From AP-15 sp963732095 (GTDB lineage Bacteria; Pseudomonadota; Alphaproteobacteria; ATCC43930; CGMCC-115725), in the NCBI GenBank assembly GCA_963732095.1, contig CAVSZA010000024.1, positions 62,001 to 126,000 of the forward strand: a stretch of DNA of 64,000 nucleotides, given 5' to 3'. Shown here in pieces: positions 16,904-25,768 of this stretch (its first letter is position 1; the number at the start of each line of letters is the position of its first letter). The notes beneath the pieces are model-generated. The model did no database searches. It was not told where the DNA came from and worked only from the letters and a program-made list of their open reading frames with translations. Made by a program: the position numbers and the translations under genes.

Positions 16904-17173
16904 TCATTTTGGACTTGTCCAAGCGCGCATGCCGTCTTTGTCGGCCTCAATTTTGCACGCGTAAGTACCGCGCTGTGTTCGACCGTACCAAGGGTCCCCC
17001 TTAAAGTGATAGTTCGCGCTTCCTGTGTTGAGCCATACGACTGTGTCGGCGGGGCAATGCCGTTGCGCCGCTTGTTCGTTTTTAAAGGTTTGCATCCCCT
17101 GACCGAGCGCTGTGCCGACAACCAACAGAATTGCTACCCCGGGGAACAGCCGGTAAGCGATACGTCTCGCCAT
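16904..17173 (-). CDS. Small secreted protein with CPxDTVVWLNT motif
   Basis: 89 residues, ATG at 17173 with GGGAGGAAA 4 bases upstream. A signal peptide (about 1-24) is followed by HCPADTVVWLNTGSANYHFK and DPWYGRTQRGTYACKIEAD. This Cys-Pro/Val-Trp-Leu-Asn/Trp-Tyr-Gly/Cys pattern recurs in short secreted proteins of alphaproteobacteria, where the two Cys likely form a disulfide. Biochemical role is unknown. Confidence 0.8.
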   Translation of the reverse strand: MARRIAYRLFPGVAILLVVGTALGQGMQTFKNEQAAQRHCPADTVVWLNTGSANYHFKGDPWYGRTQRGTYACKIEADKDGMRAWTSPK

Positions 17174-17251
17174 AATTTTCCTCCCATCAATTATGCCCCG
17201 AGAATATTAGAAGCCGGGTGGCGCGCGGGTACCTTATCCTCGCTGCACAAT

Positions 17252-18220
17252 TCACCCGTCACTGAGGCTCAGAAGAATCCTGCCGCCCTTGACAGCGTGC
17301 GCTACTGCTTCTTTGACTCGATCGATGGGATAGGTCGCGGCAATCGGCTGGCGAATTCCGCCGGGCCCGATCATCTTTACCAGCTCGCGTAGTACTGGCG
17401 CGATTTTGGGGACAATGTGCGGGTGGCCTTCGAAGAAGCCCTCGACTGTTAGCTGGTTCCAGATCAAGAGGCTGCCCGGCAGCACCATCGGCTTGCCGGA
17501 GACGACACCGTAGGTCACGAGCTTGCCTTTTGGGCTGAGGAGGTGCAGTAGCCGCCCGGCCGAGGAGCCCCCGATGACGTCGAGTGCCAGCCGAACGTTC
17601 AATCCTTGAAGTCGTGCCTGTACGGCGCCGATCTCCTCGTCGTCGACCGCGACGATCTCGCACCCGCCCCGCTTGACGCGCTCCACGTCCTCGCGGCGGC
17701 GTACCAGCCCAATGGTTCGCACGCCGCGCCTTCCAGCGAGGGCGGCCAGCCATTGGGCAAGTCCTGAGGTCGCAGCGTTGTAGACCACGGCATCGCCGGG
17801 CTGGAGATCGACGTATTGGTCGAGCAGCAGCGCCGCGGTGACCGGGTTGATGGCCATCATCGCCGCTTGCTGCGGATCGGCGTCCGGTGGAACAACGATG
17901 AGCTCTTCAGCGGGAACGAGCACCCGGTGCTGCCATTTTCTGACCGTAGAGGGCAGGATGACGCGGTCGCCCACTTTCACTGAGGTCACCCCGTCTCCGA
18001 CCGCGATTACTTTGCCGGCCCCCTCGTTTCCCATGGTCGCCGGCAACTCAGGTTTCCAGGCATAGATGCCCCAGACGACCATGAGGTCGTTGAAGTTGAT
18101 CGGAGAGAATTCCACGCCGACCAATACTTCTCCGGACTTGGGGGCGGCGGGCTCGGGAACCTCCCGAAGTTCTATTCCCTCGACTGCATCCCCGTATTTC
18201 ACAACCTGGACTGCTTTCAT
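17252..18220 (-). CDS. Zinc-independent MDR-family reductase (quinone oxidoreductase/enoyl reductase-like)
   Basis: 322 residues from the ATG at 18220; GGGAGGAGG stands just upstream, so longer in-frame readings to 18574 are unlikely. EFSPINFNDLMVVWGIY (about 44-60) and the following NEGAGKVIAVG match the MDR branch that includes quinone oxidoreductases and mitochondrial-type trans-2-enoyl-CoA reductase. The catalytic and structural zinc cysteines of alcohol dehydrogenases are missing. A NADPH fold is indicated around VVYNAATSGLAQWLAALAG. Substrate cannot be named. Confidence 0.87.
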   Translation of the reverse strand: MKAVQVVKYGDAVEGIELREVPEPAAPKSGEVLVGVEFSPINFNDLMVVWGIYAWKPELPATMGNEGAGKVIAVGDGVTSVKVGDRVILPSTVRKWQHRVLVPAEELIVVPPDADPQQAAMMAINPVTAALLLDQYVDLQPGDAVVYNAATSGLAQWLAALAGRRGVRTIGLVRRREDVERVKRGGCEIVAVDDEEIGAVQARLQGLNVRLALDVIGGSSAGRLLHLLSPKGKLVTYGVVSGKPMVLPGSLLIWNQLTVEGFFEGHPHIVPKIAPVLRELVKMIGPGGIRQPIAATYPIDRVKEAVAHAVKGGRILLSLSDG

Positions 18221-18599
18221 CGCGACCTCCTCCCGCAGCGCTTCGAACGAGAGCCTGCGGACAATTACGCCAGCCGTGATCCCAGACGCAATCGCTGTGC
18301 GGAACCCCGCGAGCTTTCTTGGGTCTGCGCCTGGCGGTCGGCGCGGCACACGGGCGCCCTCATCGCGATTCCGGCTGATGTCCTCTCGAAGACAAGCGAG
18401 GCTTCGCCGTAAATCGCGATCTGCGCGGCAACAGCCACCATCGACGCTGCGACGCGTTCGCCCCCAAGGTCCGGGGTGGGTCAACGGCGATCTATCCGCG
18501 ATTGGCCCGGAGCGGCGGCGGTAGGTGGTTAGCCGATCTTCACCAACCTCATAGCGAACGGACGCGCCGAACACGGTCTCGACGACGTTTTCCAGTTAG
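18221..18599. other. Intergenic region interrupted by the IS dimer
   Basis: 380 bp between the reductase gene and the IS left end. The minus strand is open for about 118 codons before the reductase start, but the codons show no recognisable domain. It may be a remnant of a gene truncated by the insertion; fusing its end to the sequence beyond the IS right end (21766 on) does not restore a convincing frame. Confidence 0.4.
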
Positions 18600-18836
18600 C
18601 CCCCCACCGAAGTCCCCGACCCGCAGGATATGAAACGGGTTGGGGTGTTGGGTAAGCTGCCGTCGCGCCGTCGGCGCAAAGGTCGGTGTCATCTTGGTGC
18701 GAGCGAGCCCGTCAGTTAGTCGGACCCGGAATCCTTGAGCACCCCAGATTGTGTCACGGGTTGGCGACAGCCCCGGAGCACGAGTTCTAGATTTCGACAA
18801 CGAGGGTTCCAAGCCGACGGCATTTAAGGAGAAGCG
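18600..18836 (+). ncRNA. Predicted bridge-RNA region of IS110 copy 1
   Basis: IS110 elements encode a structured bridge RNA in a non-coding end; in the group with a long left end it precedes the recombinase gene. Here the left end is 237 bp against 107 bp on the right, so this is the likely place. I did not fold it or find the target- and donor-binding loops; the assignment rests on family knowledge and position. Confidence 0.35.
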
Positions 18837-20075
18837 ATGGAAGTTCTGCATCCGCATTGTGCTGGCCTTGATGTTCACAAGGATACAGTGGTGGCTTGCG
18901 TGCGTCATATGGTGGACGGCGCGGTGAAGAGAGAAGTCCGCACGTTCAAGACGACGACCAAGGATCTCATGGCATTGTCGGAATGGTTGTCGGCCGAAGG
19001 CTGCACGCATGTCGCCATGGAAGCGACGGGCATTTACTGGAAGCCGGTATGGCATATTCTTGCAGACGGCGAGTTCAACCTGGTGCTAGCGAACGCCGCG
19101 CATGTTAAGAACGTGCCGGGCCGCAAGACCGACGTCAATGACGCCACTTGGTTAGCCGATCTGATGGCACATGGGTTGATCCGAGGCAGCTTCGTCCCGG
19201 ACGAACCGACGCAGGAGATGCGCAATTTCTTGCGAACCCGCAAGCAGTTCGTCCGTGAGCGGAGCAGTCATGTCCAGCGGATCCAGAAGACACTGGAGGA
19301 TGCCAACATCAAGCTCGATTCGGTCATCACCGACATCATGGGCCTCTCCGGCCGCCGGATGATCGAGGCTTTGATCGCCGGTGAGACCGATCCGTTCGCA
19401 TTGGCGGTCCTGGCCCACCGGCGCATCCGGGCATCGCAAGCCGAGCTTGAGGCGGCGCTGCGTGGCCGGGTGACTGACCATCATCGGTTTATGCTGCGGC
19501 TGCTCCTCCAACATATCGATGCGATCGACGCCGCCATCGGCCAGATCGATCAGGAGGTCGACGCCCATGTCGAGCCCTTTCGCAGCGCGATCGAGATCCT
19601 GAGCTCCATCCCCGGTGTCAGCGATCTCAGCGCCGGGGTCATTGTTGCCGAGATCGGCATCGACATGAACCGCTTCCCGACCGAAGGTCATTTGATCTCA
19701 TGGGCCGGCCTGTGTCCCAGGAACGACGAAAGCGCCGGCAAGCGTCGATCCACCCGCATGCGCAAGGGCGCCCCTTGGCTGAAAACCACCCTCATCCAAT
19801 GCGCCTGGGCCGCCGCAAGAACCAAGGGCAGCTACCTTCAGGCCCAGTTCCAGCGTTTGCGAGCCCGACGAGGAGCGAAGAAGGCGATCGGCGCCGTTGC
19901 TGCATCGGTTCTCACCGCTGCGTACCACATGCTAAAGAACGGCACTCTGTACGAGGACCTCGGCGCCCACCACTTCGATAGCCGTGCGAAAGGCAAGCAA
20001 GTCCTTCGCCTCGTCAGCCGCATCCAAAACCTTGGCTTTGCCGTCCAGATCACGCCAATCGGGGCAGCAGCATGA
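18837..20075 (+). CDS. IS110-family transposase (DEDD recombinase), copy 1
   Basis: 412 residues. The N-terminal RuvC-like DEDD domain starts GLDVHKDTVVACV (Asp at 11), with EATGIYWKPV (Glu about 62) and GRKTDVNDATWLADL (Asp pair about 100-103). The C-terminal transposase_20 domain includes SSIPGVSDLSAGVIVAEIG (about 254-272) and FPTEGHLISWAGLCPR, with the serine thought to act in catalysis in the family. An aaggagaag ribosome site precedes the ATG. Its protein is identical to the copy at 20420. Confidence 0.95.
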   Translation: MEVLHPHCAGLDVHKDTVVACVRHMVDGAVKREVRTFKTTTKDLMALSEWLSAEGCTHVAMEATGIYWKPVWHILADGEFNLVLANAAHVKNVPGRKTDVNDATWLADLMAHGLIRGSFVPDEPTQEMRNFLRTRKQFVRERSSHVQRIQKTLEDANIKLDSVITDIMGLSGRRMIEALIAGETDPFALAVLAHRRIRASQAELEAALRGRVTDHHRFMLRLLLQHIDAIDAAIGQIDQEVDAHVEPFRSAIEILSSIPGVSDLSAGVIVAEIGIDMNRFPTEGHLISWAGLCPRNDESAGKRRSTRMRKGAPWLKTTLIQCAWAAARTKGSYLQAQFQRLRARRGAKKAIGAVAASVLTAAYHMLKNGTLYEDLGAHHFDSRAKGKQVLRLVSRIQNLGFAVQITPIGAAA

Positions 20076-20182
20076 TGTCGTTACCACAAGCCCTGACGTC
20101 CAGCCGGCCCAGCCGCTGGATTCACATGCCGCCGGACGGCGGCAGAATCGAGGGCAGTCGCCCTCGATTTGTTTCGTTCTAG

Positions 20183-20419
20183 CCCCCCACCGAAGTCCCC
20201 GACCCGCAGGATATGAAACGGGTTGGGGTGTTGGGTAAGCTGCCGTCGCGCCGTCGGCGCAAAGGTCGGTGTCATCTTGGTGCGAGCGAGCCCGTCAGTT
20301 AGTCGGACCCGGAATCCTTGAGCACCCCAGATTGTGTCACGGGTTGGCGACAGCCCCGGAGCACGAGTTCTAGATTTCGACAACGAGGGTTCCAAGCCGA
20401 CGGCATTTAAGGAGAAGCG
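20183..20419 (+). ncRNA. Predicted bridge-RNA region of IS110 copy 2
   Basis: Same sequence as 18600-18836 but preceded by the right end of copy 1 rather than chromosomal DNA. In studied IS110 elements the joined right-left ends create the promoter for this RNA, so this copy may be the expressed one. Fold and loops not verified. Confidence 0.35.
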
Positions 20420-21658
20420 ATGGAAGTTCTGCATCCGCATTGTGCTGGCCTTGATGTTCACAAGGATACAGTGGTGGCTTGCGTGCGTCATATGGTGGAC
20501 GGCGCGGTGAAGAGAGAAGTCCGCACGTTCAAGACGACGACCAAGGATCTCATGGCATTGTCGGAATGGTTGTCGGCCGAAGGCTGCACGCATGTCGCCA
20601 TGGAAGCGACGGGCATTTACTGGAAGCCGGTATGGCATATTCTTGCAGACGGCGAGTTCAACCTGGTGCTAGCGAACGCCGCGCATGTTAAGAACGTGCC
20701 GGGCCGCAAGACCGACGTCAATGACGCCACTTGGTTAGCCGATCTGATGGCACATGGGTTGATCCGAGGCAGCTTCGTCCCGGACGAACCGACGCAGGAG
20801 ATGCGCAATTTCTTGCGAACCCGCAAGCAGTTCGTCCGTGAGCGGAGCAGTCATGTCCAGCGGATCCAGAAGACACTGGAGGATGCCAACATCAAGCTCG
20901 ATTCGGTCATCACCGACATCATGGGCCTCTCCGGCCGCCGGATGATCGAGGCTTTGATCGCCGGTGAGACCGATCCGTTCGCATTGGCGGTCCTGGCCCA
21001 CCGGCGCATCCGGGCATCGCAAGCCGAGCTTGAGGCGGCGCTGCGTGGCCGGGTGACTGACCATCATCGGTTTATGCTGCGGCTGCTCCTCCAACATATC
21101 GATGCGATCGACGCCGCCATCGGCCAGATCGATCAGGAGGTCGACGCCCATGTCGAGCCCTTTCGCAGCGCGATCGAGATCCTGAGCTCCATCCCCGGTG
21201 TCAGCGATCTCAGCGCCGGGGTCATTGTTGCCGAGATCGGCATCGACATGAACCGCTTCCCGACCGAAGGTCATTTGATCTCATGGGCCGGCCTGTGTCC
21301 CAGGAACGACGAAAGCGCCGGCAAGCGTCGATCCACCCGCATGCGCAAGGGCGCCCCTTGGCTGAAAACCACCCTCATCCAATGCGCCTGGGCCGCCGCA
21401 AGAACCAAGGGCAGCTACCTTCAGGCCCAGTTCCAGCGTTTGCGAGCCCGACGAGGAGCGAAGAAGGCGATCGGCGCCGTTGCTGCATCGGTTCTCACCG
21501 CTGCGTACCACATGCTAAAGAACGGCACTCTGTACGAGGACCTCGGCGCCCACCACTTCGATAGCCGTGCGAAAGGCAAGCAAGTCCTTCGCCTCGTCAG
21601 CCGCATCCAAAACCTTGGCTTTGCCGTCCAGATCACGCCAATCGGGGCAGCAGCATGA
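20420..21658 (+). CDS. IS110-family transposase (DEDD recombinase), copy 2
   Basis: Encodes the same 412 residues as the gene at 18837, with all DEDD and C-terminal motifs intact, so both copies look functional. Near-identity implies recent duplication. Codon composition is like the neighbouring genes, so compositional evidence for foreign origin is weak. Confidence 0.95.
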   Translation: MEVLHPHCAGLDVHKDTVVACVRHMVDGAVKREVRTFKTTTKDLMALSEWLSAEGCTHVAMEATGIYWKPVWHILADGEFNLVLANAAHVKNVPGRKTDVNDATWLADLMAHGLIRGSFVPDEPTQEMRNFLRTRKQFVRERSSHVQRIQKTLEDANIKLDSVITDIMGLSGRRMIEALIAGETDPFALAVLAHRRIRASQAELEAALRGRVTDHHRFMLRLLLQHIDAIDAAIGQIDQEVDAHVEPFRSAIEILSSIPGVSDLSAGVIVAEIGIDMNRFPTEGHLISWAGLCPRNDESAGKRRSTRMRKGAPWLKTTLIQCAWAAARTKGSYLQAQFQRLRARRGAKKAIGAVAASVLTAAYHMLKNGTLYEDLGAHHFDSRAKGKQVLRLVSRIQNLGFAVQITPIGAAA

Positions 21659-21882
21659 TGTCGTTACCACAAGCCCTGACGTCCAGCCGGCCCAGCCGCT
21701 GGATTTACATGCCGCCGGACGGCGGCAGAATTGAGGGCAGTCGCCCTCGATTTGTTTCGTTCTAGAAAGAGCGCGGTGTTTGCGCGGCAGGCGCAGCGCA
21801 GGTTCGCATGATCGGAAAATCTTGGTCTGGAAAACGCAGGCTCTGTGTGCCACGTTGAGGCTGAAACAATCGGAGGTGTGCC

Positions 21883-23160
21883 ATGAGCCCGCTCGATGTC
21901 GCCGACAACAAGGTCGCGGACCCGCACGACGGTACGGTCGCCTATGTGCCGCCGCTTCAGCGCACGGCAGGACAGCCGGAGCCGATCGCAGCGCATGGCG
22001 GTCTCTCCTACATGTCGTTCGACCAGGACGGCGATGCGGGAACCGCCGTGGCGCTCGAGGACGCGCTCGCGGAGATCGCCTCGGGCGAGAGCCAGCGGGT
22101 TAGCGAGATGATCGACAAGGCGCCGCCGGGCCCGATCAAGACCAAATGGGGGATCGGGTTCCGCGACTACGACGAATGCCTCAACTACATCCGACAGTCG
22201 AACAGCATCAAGGCTCCGCCGGGCGGCGTGGCGCTGCCGCTGCCCTATACGGTGTACGAGCGGCCGAGCTACTCCGTCGTGCCGTCCCACGCGATCTGGC
22301 GGGACCCGGCGCGCGCCGAGACAGCCATGATCCTGCGCACGAACGAGCGGGGCAACCGGCGGCGCGACCTTTATTTCCCGCAGGTGCTGCGCGATGCGCG
22401 GCGGATCGGCGAGTACCACCCGGGCCTCTCGCCCAACAGCCCCGAATGCATGGACAAGCTCGGCGTGTCGCTGGCATATCTCGAGTCCAAATGCACGAAC
22501 ATCTACGATGCGGCTGAAGTGGAGCGGGTGTACTACCCCGAGATCGAAAAGCTGCTGCTCGAGTTCTTCCCGGACGCGACCGACGCATTGGTCTACAACC
22601 ACGATGTCTTCGACAAGGACTACCAGGGCGACCGCACGGAGGATCAGGACGGCAAGAACCCTGGCGTGAACGCCAATTACGCCAACCTGGTGCACAACGA
22701 TCTGAACGACAACAGCGGCCGCGTGCGCTGCCGCGAGCTGCTGACGAAGAACTTGCGCAATTTCGGGCGGCAGCAGCACTACACCGAGGAAGAGGCCGAC
22801 GCGAAGATGTCGCGCCGGTTCATGTCGATCAACCTCGCCAAGCCGATAGAGACGGTCGAGCAGTTCCCCTTTGTGCTCTGCGCCTGGCCCTCCTTCGCCG
22901 ACCAGCCCTACATCACCAACTATCGGATCTACGACGACCGCGTCGGCGAGACCACCCGCTTCACCTACCGTCCGAACCACGAGTGGTACTGGTTCCCCCG
23001 GCAGAAGCCCACCGAGGTCTCGATGCTCAAGTGCTATGACTCGGTGACCGACGGCTCCGTCTCGCGCTGGTCTTTCCATACGGCCTGTACCGACCCGACC
23101 GCGCCCGCCAATGCGCGATGCCGGAAGAACGTCGTGGTCCGGTCTTTTGTCTTCTTCTAG
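21883..23160 (+). CDS. CmcJ/NvfI-family oxygenase-like protein
   Basis: 425 residues, ATG after ggaggtgtgcc. The C-terminal 200 residues follow the CmcJ/NvfI pattern: ALVYNHDVF (235-243), VHNDLNDNSGRVRCREL (270-286), FVLCAWPSF, HEWYWFPRQKPTEVSMLKCYDS and SFHTACTDPTAP, ending VVVRSFVFF. H271, D273 and H399 could form the 2-His-1-carboxylate iron site of Fe(II)/2-oxoglutarate-type enzymes, and Arg280 or R420 could bind a co-substrate. Known relatives act in cephamycin methoxylation and fungal endoperoxide formation. The N-terminal 85 residues look unstructured. The substrate here is unknown and no biosynthetic cluster surrounds it. Confidence 0.8.
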   Translation: MSPLDVADNKVADPHDGTVAYVPPLQRTAGQPEPIAAHGGLSYMSFDQDGDAGTAVALEDALAEIASGESQRVSEMIDKAPPGPIKTKWGIGFRDYDECLNYIRQSNSIKAPPGGVALPLPYTVYERPSYSVVPSHAIWRDPARAETAMILRTNERGNRRRDLYFPQVLRDARRIGEYHPGLSPNSPECMDKLGVSLAYLESKCTNIYDAAEVERVYYPEIEKLLLEFFPDATDALVYNHDVFDKDYQGDRTEDQDGKNPGVNANYANLVHNDLNDNSGRVRCRELLTKNLRNFGRQQHYTEEEADAKMSRRFMSINLAKPIETVEQFPFVLCAWPSFADQPYITNYRIYDDRVGETTRFTYRPNHEWYWFPRQKPTEVSMLKCYDSVTDGSVSRWSFHTACTDPTAPANARCRKNVVVRSFVFF

Positions 23161-23323
23161 GAAAAGAGAAAGAAACAGCGGGCAGAGGAAGCTGGCGTCG
23201 GCATACTTGACGACCGGATGTGAAGGGTTTCGGATGCCGGCCCGGCGCGAAGGCGTCAGCCGAGCCGCCATTCAGTGAAGCCTCCACGGGCCGCGGCAGA
23301 CGACGAGGTGACACTCGCGCCAG

Positions 23324-23350
23324 AAAGGAGCCGTCTCGCCGGCTCCCTTT
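23324..23350 (+). terminator. Hairpin after the CmcJ/NvfI-like gene
   Basis: Arms aaaggagcc and ggctcccttt pair over a short loop and end in three T. It lies about 165 bp after the stop at 23160 and before the next gene at 23429. The T-run is short, so termination would be partial. Confidence 0.45.
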
Positions 23351-23428
23351 CGCCTGCCGCCAAAATGCGTGGCCGCGGAACGTTGAGGAACCTATCCTAG
23401 GCGGCGCGCGCTACGAGGTTATGTCCCC

Positions 23429-25768
23429 ATGAAGCAGTTCGGCATCGGTCAGCCGGTCCGGCGCGTCGAGGACCGGCGCTTCATCACCGGTCACGGCAGT
23501 TACCTCGACGACATCGCCCGGCCCTGGCAGTCGCACGCCTTCATGCTGCGCTCGCCGCATGCGCACGCCCGCATCGGTGCGATAGACACCGCGGCGGCAT
23601 TAGCTGCTCCCGGCGTCCTTGCCATACTCACCGGCGATGACTTGGCGCGCGACGGCATCGGGGGCATCCCCTGCCTCAGCGCGGTCGCCAATCGCGATGG
23701 AACCTCGTCGGTGCTGCCGCCGCATCCCCCGCTCGTCCGCGACAGGGTGCGCCATGTCGGCGACACGGTCGCCGTCGTCGTGGCGGAGAGCGCCGCGGCA
23801 GCGCGCGACGCGGCCGAGCTGATCGGCGTCGATTACGAGCCGCTGCCCGCCGTCGTCGACACCGCGCACGCCCTCGATCCGGGCCAACGGCAGGTATGGG
23901 ACGAGGCGCCGGGCAATCTCTGCTTCGACTGGGAGGTCGGCGACGGCGCCGGCGTGGAGCGGGTAATGGCGGCGGCTCGCCATCACATCAGCCTCGAGCT
24001 GGTCAATAACCGGGTCGTCGTCAATTCGATGGAGCCGCGCGGCGCGGTCGGCGAATACGATCCGGGCGAGGATGCCTATACCTTGTGGAGCTCGACGCAG
24101 GGCTCGCATTTTGTCCGCAATCTGCTCGCCGCCAATGTCTTCCAGGTTCCCGAGAACCGCATCCGCGTCGTGACCCGAGACGTCGGCGGCGGCTTCGGAA
24201 TGAAACTGTTCCTTTATCCCGAGCACGTGCTCGTGCTGTGGGCCGCGAAGAAGGTCGGCCGGCCGGTCAAATGGGTCCCCGACCGCTCCGACGCCTTCAT
24301 GACCGACACGCAGGGGCGCGACAACGTCACCCGGCTCGAATTGGCTTTGGACGGGGATCTCCGTTTTCTTGGTCTCGACGTCACCTTGATTGCCAATATG
24401 GGCGCCTATCTGTCGAACTTCGCTCCCGAGATTCCGACCGTTTCGGGGGCTGTCATGCACAGCGGCGTTTACGCGATCCCGACGATCCACGTCGGGGTCA
24501 AGGGCGTGTTCACCAACACCGTGCCGGTCGACGCCTATCGCGGCGCCGGCCGTCCGGAGGCGGCCTATGCGATCGAACGGCTGGTCGACTATGCCGCGCG
24601 TCAGCTCGGCGTGCCGACCGAGGAGCTGCGACGGCGCAATTTCATCAAGCCCGAGGCGATGCCGTACCAGACCCCGCTCGGGCTCAACTATGACAGCGGC
24701 GAGTTTGCCCGAAATCTGGATCAGGCGCTCGCCGCCGCCGACCTCGCCGGCTTTCCTGGGCGACGCGCCGAGGCGCGGGCGCGCGGCCATTACCGCGGGC
24801 TCGGCCACGCGGTCTATATCGAGCAATCGGGGTTTCCGCCCGACGAATTCGCCGAATTGCGGTTCGACCAGAGCGGCACCCTGACGATCCTGATGGGGAC
24901 GCAGTCCTCGGGACAAGGGCATCAGACCGCCTATACCCAGCTCGCCGCCGAGCGTCTCGGCATCGACCCCGGCAAGGTGCGGGTCTTGCAGGGCGACACC
25001 GCGGCGATCTCGTTTGGCCGCGGCACCGGCGGCTCGCGCTCGATCCCGGTCGGCGGGGCGTCCCTCGTCCAGGCTGCCGACAAGCTGATCGCCAAAGGCC
25101 GGCGCATCGCCGCGCACCTCTTCGAGGCGGCCGAGGCGGATGTCGAGTTCGCTGATGGTGTTTTCTCGGTCAGCGGGACCGATCGGCGGCTCGGCATCGA
25201 GGAGGTGGCGCGCGCCGCCTTCGATCCGGCGCGGCAGGCTCCGGGGGTCGAGCCCGGCTTCGACGAGAGCGGCCACTTCACGCCGCCGCAGCCGACCTTC
25301 CCCAATGGATGTCATGTCTGCGAGATCGAGATCGAGCCCGATACCGGGCATATCGACATCCTGCGCTATCTGGTGGTCGACGATTTCGGTACGGTCATCA
25401 ATCCGCTGCTGCTCGCCGGGCAGGTCCAGGGCGGGGTCGCGCAAGGGGTCGGCCAGGCGATGCTCGAACGAACCGTCTTTGATCCCGAGACCGGGCAATT
25501 GCTGACCGGCTCGCTGACCGATTACTGTATCGCCCGCGCCGAGGATCTGCCGGCGATCGAGTTCGCCTACAACATCGTGCCGTGCCGCACCAACCCACTC
25601 GGCGTCAAGGGCGCGGGCGAGGCGGGAGCGATCGGCGCCCCGCCCGCCCTGGTCAATGCGGTCGTCGACGCGCTGAGCGAGCTCGGCATCACACATCTCG
25701 ACATGCCGCTGACCCCCGAGCGTGTGTGGCGGACGATCGAGGCCGCCGAGCAACGGAAAGCAGCATGA
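23429..25768 (+). CDS. Molybdenum hydroxylase large subunit (xanthine/CO dehydrogenase family), standalone
   Basis: 779 residues, full length for the molybdopterin-binding subunit. RRVEDRRFITGHGSYLDDI opens the protein; TRDVGGGFGMK (about 250-260) is the first cofactor segment; DAYRGAGRPEAAYAIERL (about 369-386) is the active-site loop; GQGHQTAYTQLAAERLG binds the cofactor; GVKGAGEAGAIGAPPA near 727-742 holds the catalytic Glu. The loop reads AYRGAGR, not the AYRCSFR of true copper-containing CO dehydrogenase, so an aldehyde, purine or other carbon hydroxylase is more likely. No FAD or 2Fe-2S subunit gene is adjacent, so its electron-transfer partners must be encoded elsewhere. Stop and next start overlap (ATGA). 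Confidence 0.9.
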   Translation: MKQFGIGQPVRRVEDRRFITGHGSYLDDIARPWQSHAFMLRSPHAHARIGAIDTAAALAAPGVLAILTGDDLARDGIGGIPCLSAVANRDGTSSVLPPHPPLVRDRVRHVGDTVAVVVAESAAAARDAAELIGVDYEPLPAVVDTAHALDPGQRQVWDEAPGNLCFDWEVGDGAGVERVMAAARHHISLELVNNRVVVNSMEPRGAVGEYDPGEDAYTLWSSTQGSHFVRNLLAANVFQVPENRIRVVTRDVGGGFGMKLFLYPEHVLVLWAAKKVGRPVKWVPDRSDAFMTDTQGRDNVTRLELALDGDLRFLGLDVTLIANMGAYLSNFAPEIPTVSGAVMHSGVYAIPTIHVGVKGVFTNTVPVDAYRGAGRPEAAYAIERLVDYAARQLGVPTEELRRRNFIKPEAMPYQTPLGLNYDSGEFARNLDQALAAADLAGFPGRRAEARARGHYRGLGHAVYIEQSGFPPDEFAELRFDQSGTLTILMGTQSSGQGHQTAYTQLAAERLGIDPGKVRVLQGDTAAISFGRGTGGSRSIPVGGASLVQAADKLIAKGRRIAAHLFEAAEADVEFADGVFSVSGTDRRLGIEEVARAAFDPARQAPGVEPGFDESGHFTPPQPTFPNGCHVCEIEIEPDTGHIDILRYLVVDDFGTVINPLLLAGQVQGGVAQGVGQAMLERTVFDPETGQLLTGSLTDYCIARAEDLPAIEFAYNIVPCRTNPLGVKGAGEAGAIGAPPALVNAVVDALSELGITHLDMPLTPERVWRTIEAAEQRKAA

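Larger units (their letters stand above)
18600..20182 (+). mobile_element. IS110-family insertion sequence, copy 1 of a head-to-tail dimer
   Basis: 1,583-bp unit starting cccccc and ending ttctag. It contains one transposase gene, a 237-bp left non-coding segment and a 107-bp right segment with two hairpins (gccgcc/ggcggc, gagggc/gccctc). No terminal inverted repeats, as usual for IS110 elements. TAG precedes the left end, stands at the internal junction and ends the right copy, which suggests it belongs to the crossover core. The second copy follows without any gap. Confidence 0.9.
20183..21765 (+). mobile_element. IS110-family insertion sequence, copy 2
   Basis: Same 1,583-bp unit directly abutting copy 1. 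I see only two differences, both C to T in the right non-coding end (20123 vs 21706, and 20149 vs 21732). The second weakens the gagggc/gccctc-flanking pairing slightly. The internal right-end/left-end junction at 20182/20183 has the same form as the junction of a circular transposition intermediate. Confidence 0.9.

Noticed and set aside
18600..21765. Composite transposon with two IS copies flanking cargo
   Set aside because: There is nothing between the two copies; they abut exactly.
23429..25768. Carbon monoxide dehydrogenase (CoxL form I)
   Set aside because: The active loop is AYRGAGR, not AYRCSFR with the copper-binding Cys, and CoxM/CoxS are absent.
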